The notes beneath the pieces are model-generated. The model did not search any database and had not been told where the DNA came from. It was given only the letters and a program-made list of their open reading frames with translations. Below are positions 40,256 through 50,372 of a stretch of DNA of 64,000 nt, piece by piece (within the stretch, counting starts at the first letter, position 1; each line of letters opens with the position of its first letter). This DNA is from Semisulcospira habei (taxonomy: Eukaryota > Mollusca > Gastropoda > Semisulcospiridae). The DNA is taken from NCBI GenBank assembly GCA_036245525.1, contig BTPG01000004.1:18053412-18117411 (forward strand). The letters run 5' to 3'. A program made the translations under genes and the position numbers.

Positions 40256-41353
40256 ATGACGACCACGACCGGACTCAACGTAGCATGCTGGAACATCCGA
40301 ACCATGCTCGACAAAGCAGACAGCGGACGCCCTGAACGTCGCTCTGCCCTCATTGCCCATGAATTGCGGAGGTTAAACATCGACATCGCCGCGCTCAGTG
40401 AAGTACGTTTTCCGGACGAAGGCAGCCTCCAAGAACTTGGCGCTGGGTACACCCTCTACTGGTCAGGCAGGCCTGAATCAGAAAGACAGCTCTCAGGCGT
40501 GGGTTTTATGGTCAAGACCTCCATTGCGACTAAGCTGGAAAACCTACCAACGGGTCACTCAGACCGCATCATGTCCATGCGCCTCCCACTGAGACACCAG
40601 CAACACGTCACCCTTCTCAGTGTGTACTCCCCAACCCTCCTGGCAGAGCCTGCTGAAAAGGACAAGTTTTACACTGACCTGCGCAGCCTCATACAGAGCA
40701 CCCCTGCAGACGACAAAGTCATCATCCTTGGCGACTTCAACGCCAGAGTGGGCCAGGACTCTGAAGCCTGGAAAGGAGTCCTCGGCAAGCATGGCGTTGG
40801 GAATTGCAATGACAATGGCCGCCTACTGTTGGAGTTCTGTGCAGAGCAGCAACTGGTCATCACCAACACTACTTTTCAGCAAAAGGACAGTCGAAAGACC
40901 ACATGGATGCATCCTCGCTCCAAACACTGGCACCTTATCGACAATGTCCTAGTGCATCAGAGGGACCGCAGTGACGTCCTCCTCACCAGAGTGATGCCCA
41001 GCGCAGAGTGCCACACTGACCACCGTCTTGTCCGCTGCAAACTCAGGCTCCACGTCAAGCCAAAACCCAAGAAATGGGGGCCCCCCAAGAAAAAGCCTGA
41101 TGTTGCCAGCCTTCAGCGTGACGACGTGAAAGCTGTCTTTCAGACAGATTTACAGCGCAGGCTCCAAGACACAGCGGACCCAGCAGACTCCTCCCCTGAA
41201 ACACTTTGGGAACAACTGAAAACTGCTATTGCAAAATCCTCTGCAGAAGTCCTGGGTTTCGCTAGAAAGAAGAACAAAGACTGGTTTGACGAGAACGATG
41301 TAGAGATCCAGGAACACCTAGCAAAAAAAGAGTCGCCCATCAGGCCCACCTAG
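40256..41353 (+). CDS. LINE endonuclease domain, start of the element ORF
   Basis: 365 codons. APE-type endonuclease nicking target DNA for target-primed reverse transcription. Motifs: LNVACWNIRTMLD (Asn), IDIAALSEVRF (Glu), LLSVYSPTL, ILGDFNARVGQD (GDFN), TTWMHPRSKHWHLID and CHTDHRLVRCKL (terminal His). The first in-frame ATG (40256-40258) is preceded by no other strong start. The frame is lost near 41329 by a one-base deletion relative to the 19-kb copy, so it is cut off from the reverse transcriptase. Confidence 0.85.
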   Translation: MTTTTGLNVACWNIRTMLDKADSGRPERRSALIAHELRRLNIDIAALSEVRFPDEGSLQELGAGYTLYWSGRPESERQLSGVGFMVKTSIATKLENLPTGHSDRIMSMRLPLRHQQHVTLLSVYSPTLLAEPAEKDKFYTDLRSLIQSTPADDKVIILGDFNARVGQDSEAWKGVLGKHGVGNCNDNGRLLLEFCAEQQLVITNTTFQQKDSRKTTWMHPRSKHWHLIDNVLVHQRDRSDVLLTRVMPSAECHTDHRLVRCKLRLHVKPKPKKWGPPKKKPDVASLQRDDVKAVFQTDLQRRLQDTADPADSSPETLWEQLKTAIAKSSAEVLGFARKKNKDWFDENDVEIQEHLAKKESPIRPT

Positions 41354-41370
41354 CCCAGCCTTCCTGCCCT

Positions 41371-43505
41371 GTGAAGAAGTCTGCCTTACGCCTCGTCTGC
41401 AGCAGTCATCAGCGCAAGCTCAGAGATCTCCAGAATGAGTGGTGGACCAGACTTGCACAGAGGACCCAGCTTTGCACTGACAATGGTGACTACAGGGGCT
41501 TCTACGAAGCACTGAAAGCAGTGTATGGCCCCAGACACCTGGTACAAAGTCCCCTGCGAAGCGCGAATGGCCAGGCACTCCTCACAGATAATACCTCCAT
41601 CTTGAACCGCTGGTCGGAGTACTTTCAGAGCCTCTTCAGCGCTGAGCGCACTGTTCAAGAAGCAGTCGTCCTACAAATCCCACAACTCCCAGTAAAGGTT
41701 GAATTGGACGAACCGCCCACCACTGAAGAGACCCTCACAGACATCCACCAGCTCAAGAGTGGCAAAGCAGCAGGCATTGATGGAATACCACCAGAGATCT
41801 GGAAACATGGAGGCACAGCACTGCACAACAAGCTCCATGACCTCTTTCTCTGCTGCTGGGAGGAAGGAACACTACCAAAGGATCTCCGTGATGCTGTCGT
41901 TATCACCCTGTACAAGAACAAAGCGAGAAGTCAGACTGTTCCAACTATCGGGGAATTACCCTGCTGTCCATTGCTGGGAAAATTCTTGCAAGGCTGCTCC
42001 TGAATCGGCTGGTACCTGCCATCGCTGAAGACCACCTCCCAGAGGGCCAGTGTGGCTTCAGAGCAAACAGGAGCACCACCGATATGGTCTTTGTGCTGAG
42101 ACAGCTTCAGGAGAAGTGCCGCGAGCAGAACAAAGGGCTGTACGTAACGTTTGTCGACCTAACAAAAGCGTTCGACACTGTGAGCAGGCAAGGCATGTGG
42201 CAGATCCTGGAGCGACTTGGCTGTCCCCCAAAGTTCCTCAGCATGATTGTCCAGCTACATGAGGGCCAGCAAGGCCAGGTCAGACTAAACAATGTTCTCT
42301 CAGAACCATTCCCTATTCTCAACGGCGTAAAGCAGGGCTGCGTGCTGGCACCGACCCTCTTCACCATCTTTTTTAGCATGATGTTGAAGCAGGCCACAGT
42401 AGACCTCGATGATGACGATGCAGTGTACATCAGGTATCGTCTCGATGGCAGCCTGTTCAACCTCAGACGACTGCAGGCCCACATTAAAACCCTAGACCAA
42501 CTGATTCGTGAGCTGCTTTTTGCTGATGACGCTGCCCTCGTTGCACACACAGAGCCCTGCAGCGCATCACGTCCTGCTTCGCAGACGCTGCCCAGCTCTT
42601 TGGACTCGAGGTCAGTCTGAAAAAGACAGAGGTCCTCCATCAGCCGGCACCCAAGACAGTGTATCGCCCTCCTCACATCACCATTGGCGAGTCTGAACTA
42701 AAGTCAGTGCACCAGTTTACTTACCTTGGCTGCATTATCACGTCAGACGCCAAGCTGGACAAGGAGCTGGACAGCAGGCTGGCAAAAGCGAACAGCGCTT
42801 AAGGGCGACTTTTCAAGCGGGTGTGGCACAATCAACAGCTGAAAACAGGCACCAAGATCAGCGTGTACAGAGCTGTGGTACTCACCACCCTGCTGTATGG
42901 TTCCGAGTCCTGGGCCCTCTACTGCAGCCAACTACGACTCCTCGAACGTTTCCACCAGCGCTGCCTGCGTACCATCCTGGGCATTCACTGGAGTGACTAT
43001 GTCACCAACGTCGAGGTCCTTGAACAGGCTGAAACTGTGAGCATCGAGGCCTTGCTGCTGCGGACACAGCTCCGCTGGGCGGGGCATGTCTCCAGGATGG
43101 AGGATCATCGCCTACCAAAGATCACCCTGTTCGGCGAGCTTGCTACTGGACACCGTGACAGAGGGGCACCAAAGAAGAGATACAAAGACTGTCTCAGGAA
43201 GTCACTTAGTGCCTGCCAAATCGACCACCACCAGTGGTCCTCGCTTGCTGTGGACCGTGACACCTGGCGCTCCACCATTTACAAGGCAGCTGTCTCCTTT
43301 GAGGACTCTCGCAGAGCTAGCCTTAAGGACAAACGGCTCAGGAGAAAAAAACAGATGCCGCAACTCAGAACCCTGGCCATACCTTCCCCTGCAGCCACTG
43401 CGGTCGAACCTGCCTGTCCCGGATTGGCCTCCGCAGCCACGAACAAGCCTGCAGACGTCGTGGGCAACTCCTATAAAATCTTCGTTCGCGAAGTCAAGCC
43501 AAGAT
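41371..43505 (+). pseudogene. LINE reverse transcriptase with several frame lesions
   Basis: Same domain order as the intact frame at 16446-18092. Lesions visible by comparison: a one-base deletion at about 41920 (AACAAAGCGAG), a short deletion near 42552 that breaks the frame after the FADDAALVAHTE block, a TAA at 42799-42801 in place of a Phe codon, and an extra A near 43347 that shifts the terminal finger out of frame. The C-terminal region (42821-43519) is otherwise open. Confidence 0.88.
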
Positions 43506-43788
43506 CAGCCTCAGTATGATATGGGTTAAACGCACATTGTGCTAAAAATAGCCAAGCACATGTACTGCAAGCAAACCTTGGCGGGGCAGATCTCATCTCT
43601 GATAGTGTTCTAAAGGGAATTATCTTGCGGCGGCTCAAGTTGACATCTGTAGGCAGAGAGCTAAATGATATGTTTCAGCATGTTTAACTTACAAACCAAA
43701 AAGTCACTTTTTCAGACACAACTGCAAAATAATGTTTTAGTTAGGCAAAAGTTGTCCATAATGTAGAGATTTTGTATTATTTAAACAG

Positions 43789-43954
43789 GAAAATCATGTT
43801 GACGCCATTCATCCTGGATACGGGTTCCTGTCGGAGCGTGCAGATTTTGCACAGGCTTGTGTGGACGCTGGGATCCAGTTTGTTGGCCCTTCCCCTGAAG
43901 TCGTGCACAAAATGGGTGACAAGGTAGAAGCTCGCAGTTCCGCCATTGGTGCTG
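43789..43954 (+). CDS. PC: pyruvate carboxylase, third coding exon
   Basis: The TTTAAACAG acceptor ends at 43788. The exon reads [20 protein letters not shown], then [36 protein letters not shown], following directly from the previous exon (…IIEIAQ). HPGYGFLSE and GPSP…KMGDK are conserved biotin-carboxylase motifs; the Lys in MGDK helps bind ATP in the family. It ends in phase 1 (GCTG|GTACGT). A complete DIRS element begins about 20 bp beyond this donor site. Confidence 0.96.
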
Positions 43955-43996
43955 GTACGTTTTTCTACCCTGCACATTTGTTTCTTCAAAAACTTT

Positions 43997-44182
43997 ACCG
44001 ATGGTATTACTGATAGGAAGATATACTTAGCCTGCCAATTTCAGTCTCCAAAATTGTTGTGTGTTGCTACACAAACCAGGGACGTACTTCTAGCCAGCAG
44101 ATACCCCATCCCATGAGTGGCCTCCCTTCCTCCCGATAGCCTCCCTTCCCGATCTCGCTAGGGGGCGTTATGTCCAAGTTCA
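43997..44182 (+). repeat. DIRS left inverted terminal repeat
   Basis: Reverse complement of 50189-50372. The outermost 20-25 bp (ACATTTGTTTCTTC...) is unique to this side and is represented in the internal complementary region. Confidence 0.93.
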
Positions 44183-44606
44183 TTTTTAACTGCCATCTTT
44201 CTCGGTTTCGTTTTTACAGTCTCCGTCTTTCTCTTCGTATTTATCTCTCGTTTTACCGGTCTCGACCTTCCCTGATGGCCAGGTAAGGCCTCGGACATTG
44301 TCTCGCCCGGCGATTCCTGCCTTTTGAGGCAATTTCCGTGGAATTACGGCGTTTCTGGCCTTTTCTTTCGACTTCGTATTCGGTCGTTACATCGGTCATT
44401 CCAACGGTTGTCCGAGCGGCCTTCGGGTCCCGGCCCGCGCGGTATCCCCTATTACTTGTTGCAGTGGTCAACTACGCACGTGCTCCTCCTGCGGCGGGTT
44501 CCAGTGGCCGTCAGATGCGCATTCGCAATGTCTTCCGTGCTCGGGCTGCGCTTCTGACAGAACCTGCACTACATGCGCTGCCTGGGAGGAAGACCGCTGG
44601 TCGCAA

Positions 44607-46943
44607 ATGTGGAGCTTTTACCAGCGCCAGCGCCCCTCTCCTTTTTCTGCACCAGTCCCACCACCACCTCCCAATTCGGCCGCAGCAGACGAGTCTTCCC
44701 GCTCTCAGTCCCCGGACTATGTTCGCTCCCCCAACCTTCCCTCCCATGTCCCTGTTCGAGGGCCCTTACACGTCTCTTCTTCTGTCTCAATGGACAAGGT
44801 TACAGACGCTGTCCCTTCAGCGGTGGGAGGTAAGTTTGTTTCCTCTCCTACACGCACTCCGGACATCCGTTTACTATCGGTCCCTCGCACCCGATCTACG
44901 AGGACGGGTCACGGGCGAATCCATACCGCCCTACCTCGGGGGACGGGACACCGGTATCCGATTTCATCTACCTCGATTCATGATCAGTCCGATGTGGCCT
45001 TGTTCTCTTCCGCCTTTTCACATCCGCACCGCCATAGATTGTCACTTCAGGACTCTGTGCACGGCTCGGCGAGGCCACAGGTGTTCACTAGCGTCCCGGT
45101 TGGTACCCGGTCACTGCGCTGCGCCCCGGCATTTCCCCGGTCTCCGCGCTTACACCGTTCTGATACCGTTCCGCATAAGCGTCGCTATTGTCCGTCACTT
45201 CCTGACACTTTACACGGCGCAGGTAGGCTCCCGGTGTCCCCTAGCGCCCCGGTCTGTCAGAAAACCCGGTCACCGCGCTGCGCCCTGGCTCGTCGCCAGT
45301 CTCCGCGCTCTCACCGTTCGATCAATTGTCCACCTCAGCGTCGCCAGAGTCCGTCCCTGTCTGACACTTTGTACGACGAGGTGTTGCACACCGTACCACT
45401 TAGCGCCCCGGTTTGTCCCCGGTCTCCGCGCAGCGCCCCGACTCGTCGTCGGTCACCGCGCGTTACACATTATGCACCTCAGCGTCGACATAGTCCGTCC
45501 CTGTCTGACACTTTGTACGATGCGGTGTGGCACACAGTGCCACATAGCGCCCCGGTTGGTACCCGGTCTCCGCGCAGCGCCCCGGCTCGTAGCCGGTCAC
45601 CGCGCGTTACAAATTATCCGGCAGGTGGCCGGTCTCCGCACAAACACCGTTCCGTCCTTCACAAAAATACGACTGCACTTCACCATCGCTCCTTTCGTCC
45701 TGATCCTTCACTCGGCACGGTGGGCCCTTCGGCCCCCCCTCGCGCCCCGGCTCGCAGCGTTTCACCACATGTACATCGTTCTGGCGAACGTTCTTCTCGG
45801 CGCTTCTCTCGTCTTTCTTCTCGACTGGCACCGGAGACTCCTGCCGTCGACGTCCTTAGTCTTCCCCCGGAAGATTCGACCTCCATTGTGGGGGCCTCTG
45901 GTGTCCATCATGCGTCCCCGCTTTCCCTCTCTGCGGACTCTCCTTGTGAAGATTCCGACTCTTCCTCCAGCGTGGCCCCTAATGTCGAGACCAGGCGGTC
46001 GATCGAGGTGGCATCGGACCTTATTCAACGTTTCCTTCCTCCGGATATTTGTCCTTCCGCTCCCCCTCTCAAGCGTAAAGCTTCAGCTTCCGTGGACGCG
46101 CTCCTTCCTTCCAAACGGATTAAATCTCTCCCTCAACCGCCGGGTTTCCACGATCTCTCCAATGCATTCTCGGCCCACTTACCTCTCGCCACTTCTAAGG
46201 AACCGGTTTTCTTCTCGGATGCCAAGTGGCCCACGGGCATCGATATCCGTTTCCGCCAGAGTTGGTATGCGGGCCACTCTCCATCGTTTTCATGTCCTTT
46301 GCCGTCACTGGACCCTGATGCGGAATTTCAGGCGGGTGGTCGCCGTAACGCCTTCTATCGCGTTCCTCGGGGGGTGGATAAGACTGCTGTCCTCATCCGC
46401 AACACTCTAGCTTGCTCCGGCTTCCTCGATCTCGCAACACAGGCAATTGCTCGGGCTTTAGAGGATAATTGGGACCCTAACTCCTCCGCTCCTCTTCGGG
46501 AAATTCACTCTTTGGCTGTGGTGGCGAACAGAGCCTCCTACCACGCCTCCACCAATGCGATGGCTGCTGCCATCAATTGTGATTTAATTCGCCGGGATGC
46601 TGTGCTCGACGCGTGTGTGGGATTGCCTGATCCTGTTAAATCCAAACTACGCCAGGCTCCCATCGGTGGTACTTTCCTTTTCGGCCCCGCCTGGCACGCT
46701 GTGCGAGAGTCGCACAAAGATATCTGGCCTTCGTCTCGCCCCTTCTCGCGCTTTCGTTCGTCCCGCAAGGCCATGGGTCGCGCCCTGCGGTCCTACAGAC
46801 CCGCACCTCGTCCTACCGCCAGTATGCCTTTCGGCTCTTCCCGTCCCAAAGCGTTTGGCCGCACCCGCTCCCTCCCCCTCAACGCCCACACCCCCTCTTG
46901 GTCTGGCCGGGGCCGACGGCCCGGTCGGGGGAGGGCCCGATGA
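44607..46943 (+). CDS. DIRS gag-like protein
   Basis: 778 codons. The N-terminal half is Arg/Ser/Pro-rich with tandem repeats of about 47 residues (RSPRSAPARSRSPRV-type), matching DNA repeats at 45180-45610. The central part (about residues 480-720: FSDAKWPTGIDIRFRQSWYA..., VDKTAVLIRNTLACSGFLDL, ALEDNWDPNSSAPLREIHSL) resembles the conserved region of DIRS gag proteins. It ends in a Gly/Arg tail (GRGRRPGRGRAR). A second frame (44338-46410) is also open for 690 codons, but its composition fits a shadow. The gag identity rests on position and the basic tail, not on a zinc knuckle. Confidence 0.75.
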   Translation: MWSFYQRQRPSPFSAPVPPPPPNSAAADESSRSQSPDYVRSPNLPSHVPVRGPLHVSSSVSMDKVTDAVPSAVGGKFVSSPTRTPDIRLLSVPRTRSTRTGHGRIHTALPRGTGHRYPISSTSIHDQSDVALFSSAFSHPHRHRLSLQDSVHGSARPQVFTSVPVGTRSLRCAPAFPRSPRLHRSDTVPHKRRYCPSLPDTLHGAGRLPVSPSAPVCQKTRSPRCALARRQSPRSHRSINCPPQRRQSPSLSDTLYDEVLHTVPLSAPVCPRSPRSAPTRRRSPRVTHYAPQRRHSPSLSDTLYDAVWHTVPHSAPVGTRSPRSAPARSRSPRVTNYPAGGRSPHKHRSVLHKNTTALHHRSFRPDPSLGTVGPSAPPRAPARSVSPHVHRSGERSSRRFSRLSSRLAPETPAVDVLSLPPEDSTSIVGASGVHHASPLSLSADSPCEDSDSSSSVAPNVETRRSIEVASDLIQRFLPPDICPSAPPLKRKASASVDALLPSKRIKSLPQPPGFHDLSNAFSAHLPLATSKEPVFFSDAKWPTGIDIRFRQSWYAGHSPSFSCPLPSLDPDAEFQAGGRRNAFYRVPRGVDKTAVLIRNTLACSGFLDLATQAIARALEDNWDPNSSAPLREIHSLAVVANRASYHASTNAMAAAINCDLIRRDAVLDACVGLPDPVKSKLRQAPIGGTFLFGPAWHAVRESHKDIWPSSRPFSRFRSSRKAMGRALRSYRPAPRPTASMPFGSSRPKAFGRTRSLPLNAHTPSWSGRGRRPGRGRAR

Positions 46944-48951
46944 CTCTCTCCCATCCATGCCCCCGCCACATTCGCTCGGGTCTCCAGTCGGCGGGCGGCT
47001 ATCACGACACAGCGCGACTTGGCGCTCACTTTTCCCGGGCGATCCTTGGATCCTCTCTACAATTACGGCAGGTCTCAGACTCACTTTTCAGCGCCCTCCA
47101 CCTCTGCGGCGCTCCCCACTTTGGACTCCGGTTCCGCAGGATCCGGTCAAAGCTGCGGTTTTACAGGCGGAGGTGACAGCTTTACTTAAAAAATCTGCCA
47201 CAGAGGTCGTCCTCCGTCCCGACTCTCTGGCTTTCTACAGTCGCCTCTTTGTCGTCCCCAAATCGGACGGCTCTTGGCGCCCCATGATCGATCTCTCCGC
47301 GCTGAACAAGTTTCTGGCCGCTCCGTCCTTCCGGATGGAAACTACGAAGGCTCTACGTGCTGCGGTCAGGCCCATGGATTTTGCGGTCAGCCTCGATCTG
47401 GCCGATGCTTACCTACATGTTCTTATGCATCCTTCAGCCCGCCGTTACCTTCGCTTCGCCTTCCAGGGAGTGATTTATCAGTTCAGGGCTATGCCGTTTG
47501 GTCTGAACATCAGTCCATGGGTCTTCACCAGGATTATGGATGCAGTGGTCGCTCACGCCCGGCGGTCTTCTCTCAGTCCGACCTCGCACTACCTCGACGA
47601 CCTACTACTCCGCAATCAGGCCACGTCCCGCCTCTCCACCGATCGAGACGCTCTCATTCGCCTTCTTCACAGTCTGGGGTTCCTGGTCAACTTCGGCAAG
47701 TCCGATCTCTTACCTTCCCGCAGTTTCATCCACCTGGGCATGGAGTTTCACACAGATCTAAACCTGGTTCGCCTCCCTCAGTCTCGGATCGACAAATTAG
47801 CGGACCTCGCACTTCAGGTTTATCAAGCCCCGGACGCTCCTGCACGGACATGGTTACAGTTGTTGGGCCTCATGAGCGCGGCGGCGGATTTGCTTCCGCT
47901 AGGTCGGCTCTACACACGTCCCATTCAATTACATCTCCTTCTCCTATGGCGCCCGTCTTCCGGGGAGTTGGAGGCACGGGTCCCGGTGTCTTCCTTGGTC
48001 CGGCCTTTTCTCCTCCGGTGGACGGAACCTCTCTGGTTGACCTCTGGGGTTCCCCTTTCATCGCCCCTACCCTACCTGTCGATTTGCACGGATGCCAGTC
48101 TCTCCGGGTGGGGTGCGCTTCTTCTCCCGGCGTTTCAGGAGACATCAGGCCTGTGGCCAGCGGAGTTGGTGGGAAAACACATCAACTGGCTGGAGTTGAA
48201 AGCCGTTTGGCTCGCTCTCATCGCTTTCGAGTCTCACGTGTCTCACCAGGAGGTCTTGGTCCTTTCAGACAACTCGACAGTCGTGGCCTACATTCAGAAG
48301 CAGGGCGGAACCCGCTCTCCTTCCCTGTGCATCCTTCTGTTTCACCTTCTGGTGTGGTGCAGAGATCACGACATCAGTTTACGGGCCCGTCACATCCCGG
48401 GTCGACTCAATGTGTTGGCGGACTCTCTGTCCCGTCCAGACCACATTCTCCATACCGAGTGGACTCTCCGTCCCGACATTTTTCGCATGCTTTGTGCCCA
48501 CTGGGAGACACCCATGATCGACCTGTTCGCGACACGGTGGAATGCTCAACTTCCCCTATTTGTCTCTCCCTTTCCGGACCCTCTTGCGTGGGCGGTAGAC
48601 GCCCTGTCCATTCCTTGGGAGGGTCTCCTGGCCTACGCATACCCTCCCTCGATCCTGATCCCCAAGATTCTCCTCAAACTACGCGGCTGCCACGCGTTGC
48701 TGTTCTTGGTAGCCCCATTTTCCTGGACCAAGACCTGGACAACAGATCTTCTGGGTCTCGCCACGGATCCCCCGCTCCGGCTACCAACGCCGCGGACGAT
48801 GCTGAAGCAACCCCGACGAGACCTATTTCACCCTTGCCCGGAGAACCTCCTCTTACACGCCTGGAGGTTGTGCGGCGTGCCCTCACCGCTCGAGGTTTCT
48901 CGGATGCGGCGGTGGCGGCTATCGCTTCCGCGCGACGCTCCTCCACTTTGA
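46597..48951 (+). CDS. DIRS reverse transcriptase / RNase H
   Basis: 784 codons, overlapping gag by about 350 nt; the true start is unknown, and the RT domain begins near residue 190. Blocks: SRLFVVPKSDGSWRPMIDLS, VSLDLADAYLHVLMHP, FQGVIYQFRAMPFGLNISPW and HYLDDLLL (Asp334/335). RNase H follows: SICTDASLSGWGALL, NWLELKAVWLAL, LVLSDNSTVVAYIQKQGG and RHIPGRLNVLADSLSR. This RT type, with a fused RNase H and no integrase, is typical of DIRS. Its end overlaps the recombinase frame. Confidence 0.9.
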   Translation: MLCSTRVWDCLILLNPNYARLPSVVLSFSAPPGTLCESRTKISGLRLAPSRAFVRPARPWVAPCGPTDPHLVLPPVCLSALPVPKRLAAPAPSPSTPTPPLGLAGADGPVGGGPDDSLPSMPPPHSLGSPVGGRLSRHSATWRSLFPGDPWILSTITAGLRLTFQRPPPLRRSPLWTPVPQDPVKAAVLQAEVTALLKKSATEVVLRPDSLAFYSRLFVVPKSDGSWRPMIDLSALNKFLAAPSFRMETTKALRAAVRPMDFAVSLDLADAYLHVLMHPSARRYLRFAFQGVIYQFRAMPFGLNISPWVFTRIMDAVVAHARRSSLSPTSHYLDDLLLRNQATSRLSTDRDALIRLLHSLGFLVNFGKSDLLPSRSFIHLGMEFHTDLNLVRLPQSRIDKLADLALQVYQAPDAPARTWLQLLGLMSAAADLLPLGRLYTRPIQLHLLLLWRPSSGELEARVPVSSLVRPFLLRWTEPLWLTSGVPLSSPLPYLSICTDASLSGWGALLLPAFQETSGLWPAELVGKHINWLELKAVWLALIAFESHVSHQEVLVLSDNSTVVAYIQKQGGTRSPSLCILLFHLLVWCRDHDISLRARHIPGRLNVLADSLSRPDHILHTEWTLRPDIFRMLCAHWETPMIDLFATRWNAQLPLFVSPFPDPLAWAVDALSIPWEGLLAYAYPPSILIPKILLKLRGCHALLFLVAPFSWTKTWTTDLLGLATDPPLRLPTPRTMLKQPRRDLFHPCPENLLLHAWRLCGVPSPLEVSRMRRWRLSLPRDAPPL

Positions 48952-49934
48952 GGGTTTATGAGGGGAAATGGAGGGTCCTACATGCTTGGTGCGTTACTAG
49001 ACAACTTTCCCCCACCACTTTGACTGTTCCACAGCTGGCGGAATTCTTTCTGTGGCTCTTTCAGGATCAGTCTCTAGCACCCATTACTATTCGGGGATAT
49101 CTATCTATGGTGGCCGATACATACCGCCATTTAGGACTGCCCGATCCTGGTTCATGCAAAGACCTTGCCGATCTTATGGCTCATTTTGACCTTCAGCGAC
49201 CCGTCACGCGCTCCCTACTGCCTCGCTGGGATCTCGCGTGGGTCTTAACATGGCTGAACACTGCCCGTTTTGAACCCTTGCATTTGGCGAGGTTCTCTGA
49301 CTTGACTCGGAAAACGTGCTTCTTACTAGCTCTGGCCACTGCCTCTCGGGTCAGTGAACTACACGCTTTCTCCGTCCACCCGTCTTGCCTTCAACTTCGG
49401 GCCGACGGCTCTATCCAACTCCTCACCAGTCCTTCCTTTTTGGCCAAGAACAGGCTCCCTTCCGCCCCACCTCAACCGATCACTATTCGCCCTTTGCGGA
49501 GCCCTAATATGCTCCCGGACGTACGCCAACAAGACCCGGTCAGGGCATTGAAAATTTACCTCCGTCGGTCTAAACCACTACGACGAGGCCGTTTACGCCT
49601 CTTCCTGCCCTTAGCTCCGGGCCGGAATGATATTTCGGCTCAGACGATTTCAGCTTGGCTCCGCGGCATCATCAGATCCGCATACAAGGACCTCTCGACA
49701 GAGGGAGCAATGCGGTTGAGGATTCGAGCACACGAGGTCCGGGCTGTCTCAACGAGCGTAGCATTCGATCGCAACTGCGCCGTGCGGGACATTGTGGCGG
49801 CGGTGGGCTGGCGGTCCGAATCTACTTTCGCCCGCTTTTACTTCCGCGACCTCTCCGGCCCACGGCAGAACCTGCGACTAGTGGGTGACGTCGCTGTCGC
49901 TCAACACTCCCTCCCGGCGCTGGATGCGCCATAG
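48790..49934 (+). CDS. DIRS tyrosine recombinase
   Basis: Integrates the circular DNA copy. The frame is open from 47274, but recombinase homology starts about 48790 (LTRLEVVRRALTARGFSDAA), after the RNase H. The SAM-like N-terminal domain (VYEGKWRVLHAWC, FLWLFQDQSLAPITIRGYLS) is followed by the catalytic core: Arg692 in ATASRVSELHA, His820 and Arg823 in AHEVRAVST, and Tyr856 in FARFYFRDL (numbered from 47274). All catalytic positions are present. The upstream part of the frame, over the RT region, is probably a compositional open frame. Confidence 0.88.
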
Positions 49935-50035
49935 GTAATTCTTAACTGAAATTGTCGGGAGTGTTCGCTTGACTGGGACCTAGCTAAGCAGTTACCCCAT
50001 GGATGCGCATTTGCCACGGCACCCTCCTCCTATTC

Positions 50036-50145
50036 GCCATTCTTCCTATCAGTAATACCATCGGTAAAGTTTTTGAAGAAACAAATGTATTTTTTCTTAA
50101 AATAAATTTTTTCGAAAAATACTTACCGATGGTATTACTCAGATT
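50036..50145 (+). repeat. DIRS internal complementary region
   Basis: 50041-50087 is the exact reverse complement of the left extremity. The following stretch to about 50145 is the reverse complement of the right extremity. The two meet at AAATGT. Confidence 0.92.
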
Positions 50146-50188
50146 TCCCTCCCACCTTCCCCGCTTGCCGTCTGTCTGTTAAGATGGA

Positions 50189-50372
50189 ACTTGGACATAA
50201 CGCCCCCTAGCGAGATCGGGAAGGGAGGCTATCGGGAGGAAGGGAGGCCACTCATGGGATGGGGTATCTGCTGGCTAGAAGTACGTCCCTGGTTTGTGTA
50301 GCAACACACAACAATTTTGGAGACTGAAATTGGCAGGCTAAGTATATCTTCCTATCAGTAATACCATCGGTA
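50189..50372 (-). repeat. DIRS right inverted terminal repeat
   Basis: Near-perfect complement of 43997-44182, followed by a right-specific A/T extremity to about 50413. Confidence 0.93.

Larger units (their letters stand above)
39991..43505 (+). mobile_element. near-complete RTE-like LINE in pyruvate carboxylase intron 2
   Basis: 3.5 kb, flanked by AGCCTCAGT at 39982-39990 and 43506-43514. A 5' UTR of about 265 bp precedes an endonuclease frame; the reverse transcriptase is broken by several single-base lesions, and the 3' end is GAAGTCAAGCCAAG. It lies in the sense orientation relative to the host gene. It is the reference for the rearranged copy at 16281-19338 and the short one at 23270-23405. 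Confidence 0.92.
39785..43528. mobile_element. palindromic MITE, subfamily 3, split by a LINE
   Basis: Left part 39785-39990, right part 43506-43528 (…ATGATATGGGTTAA). The two parts join into a 229-bp element collinear with the reverse complement of 8308-8543, including GCAAGCTACATTA-type and TTAGCCTCAGTATGA words. The LINE sits at AGCCTCAGT, which is duplicated. Confidence 0.88.

Noticed and set aside
44338..46410. 690-codon frame as a second DIRS protein
   Set aside because: Overlaps the gag-like frame in a repeat-rich, stop-poor region; the competing frame has the basic Gly/Arg tail and the better gag-like central region. It shares its frame with the RT but has no domain of its own.
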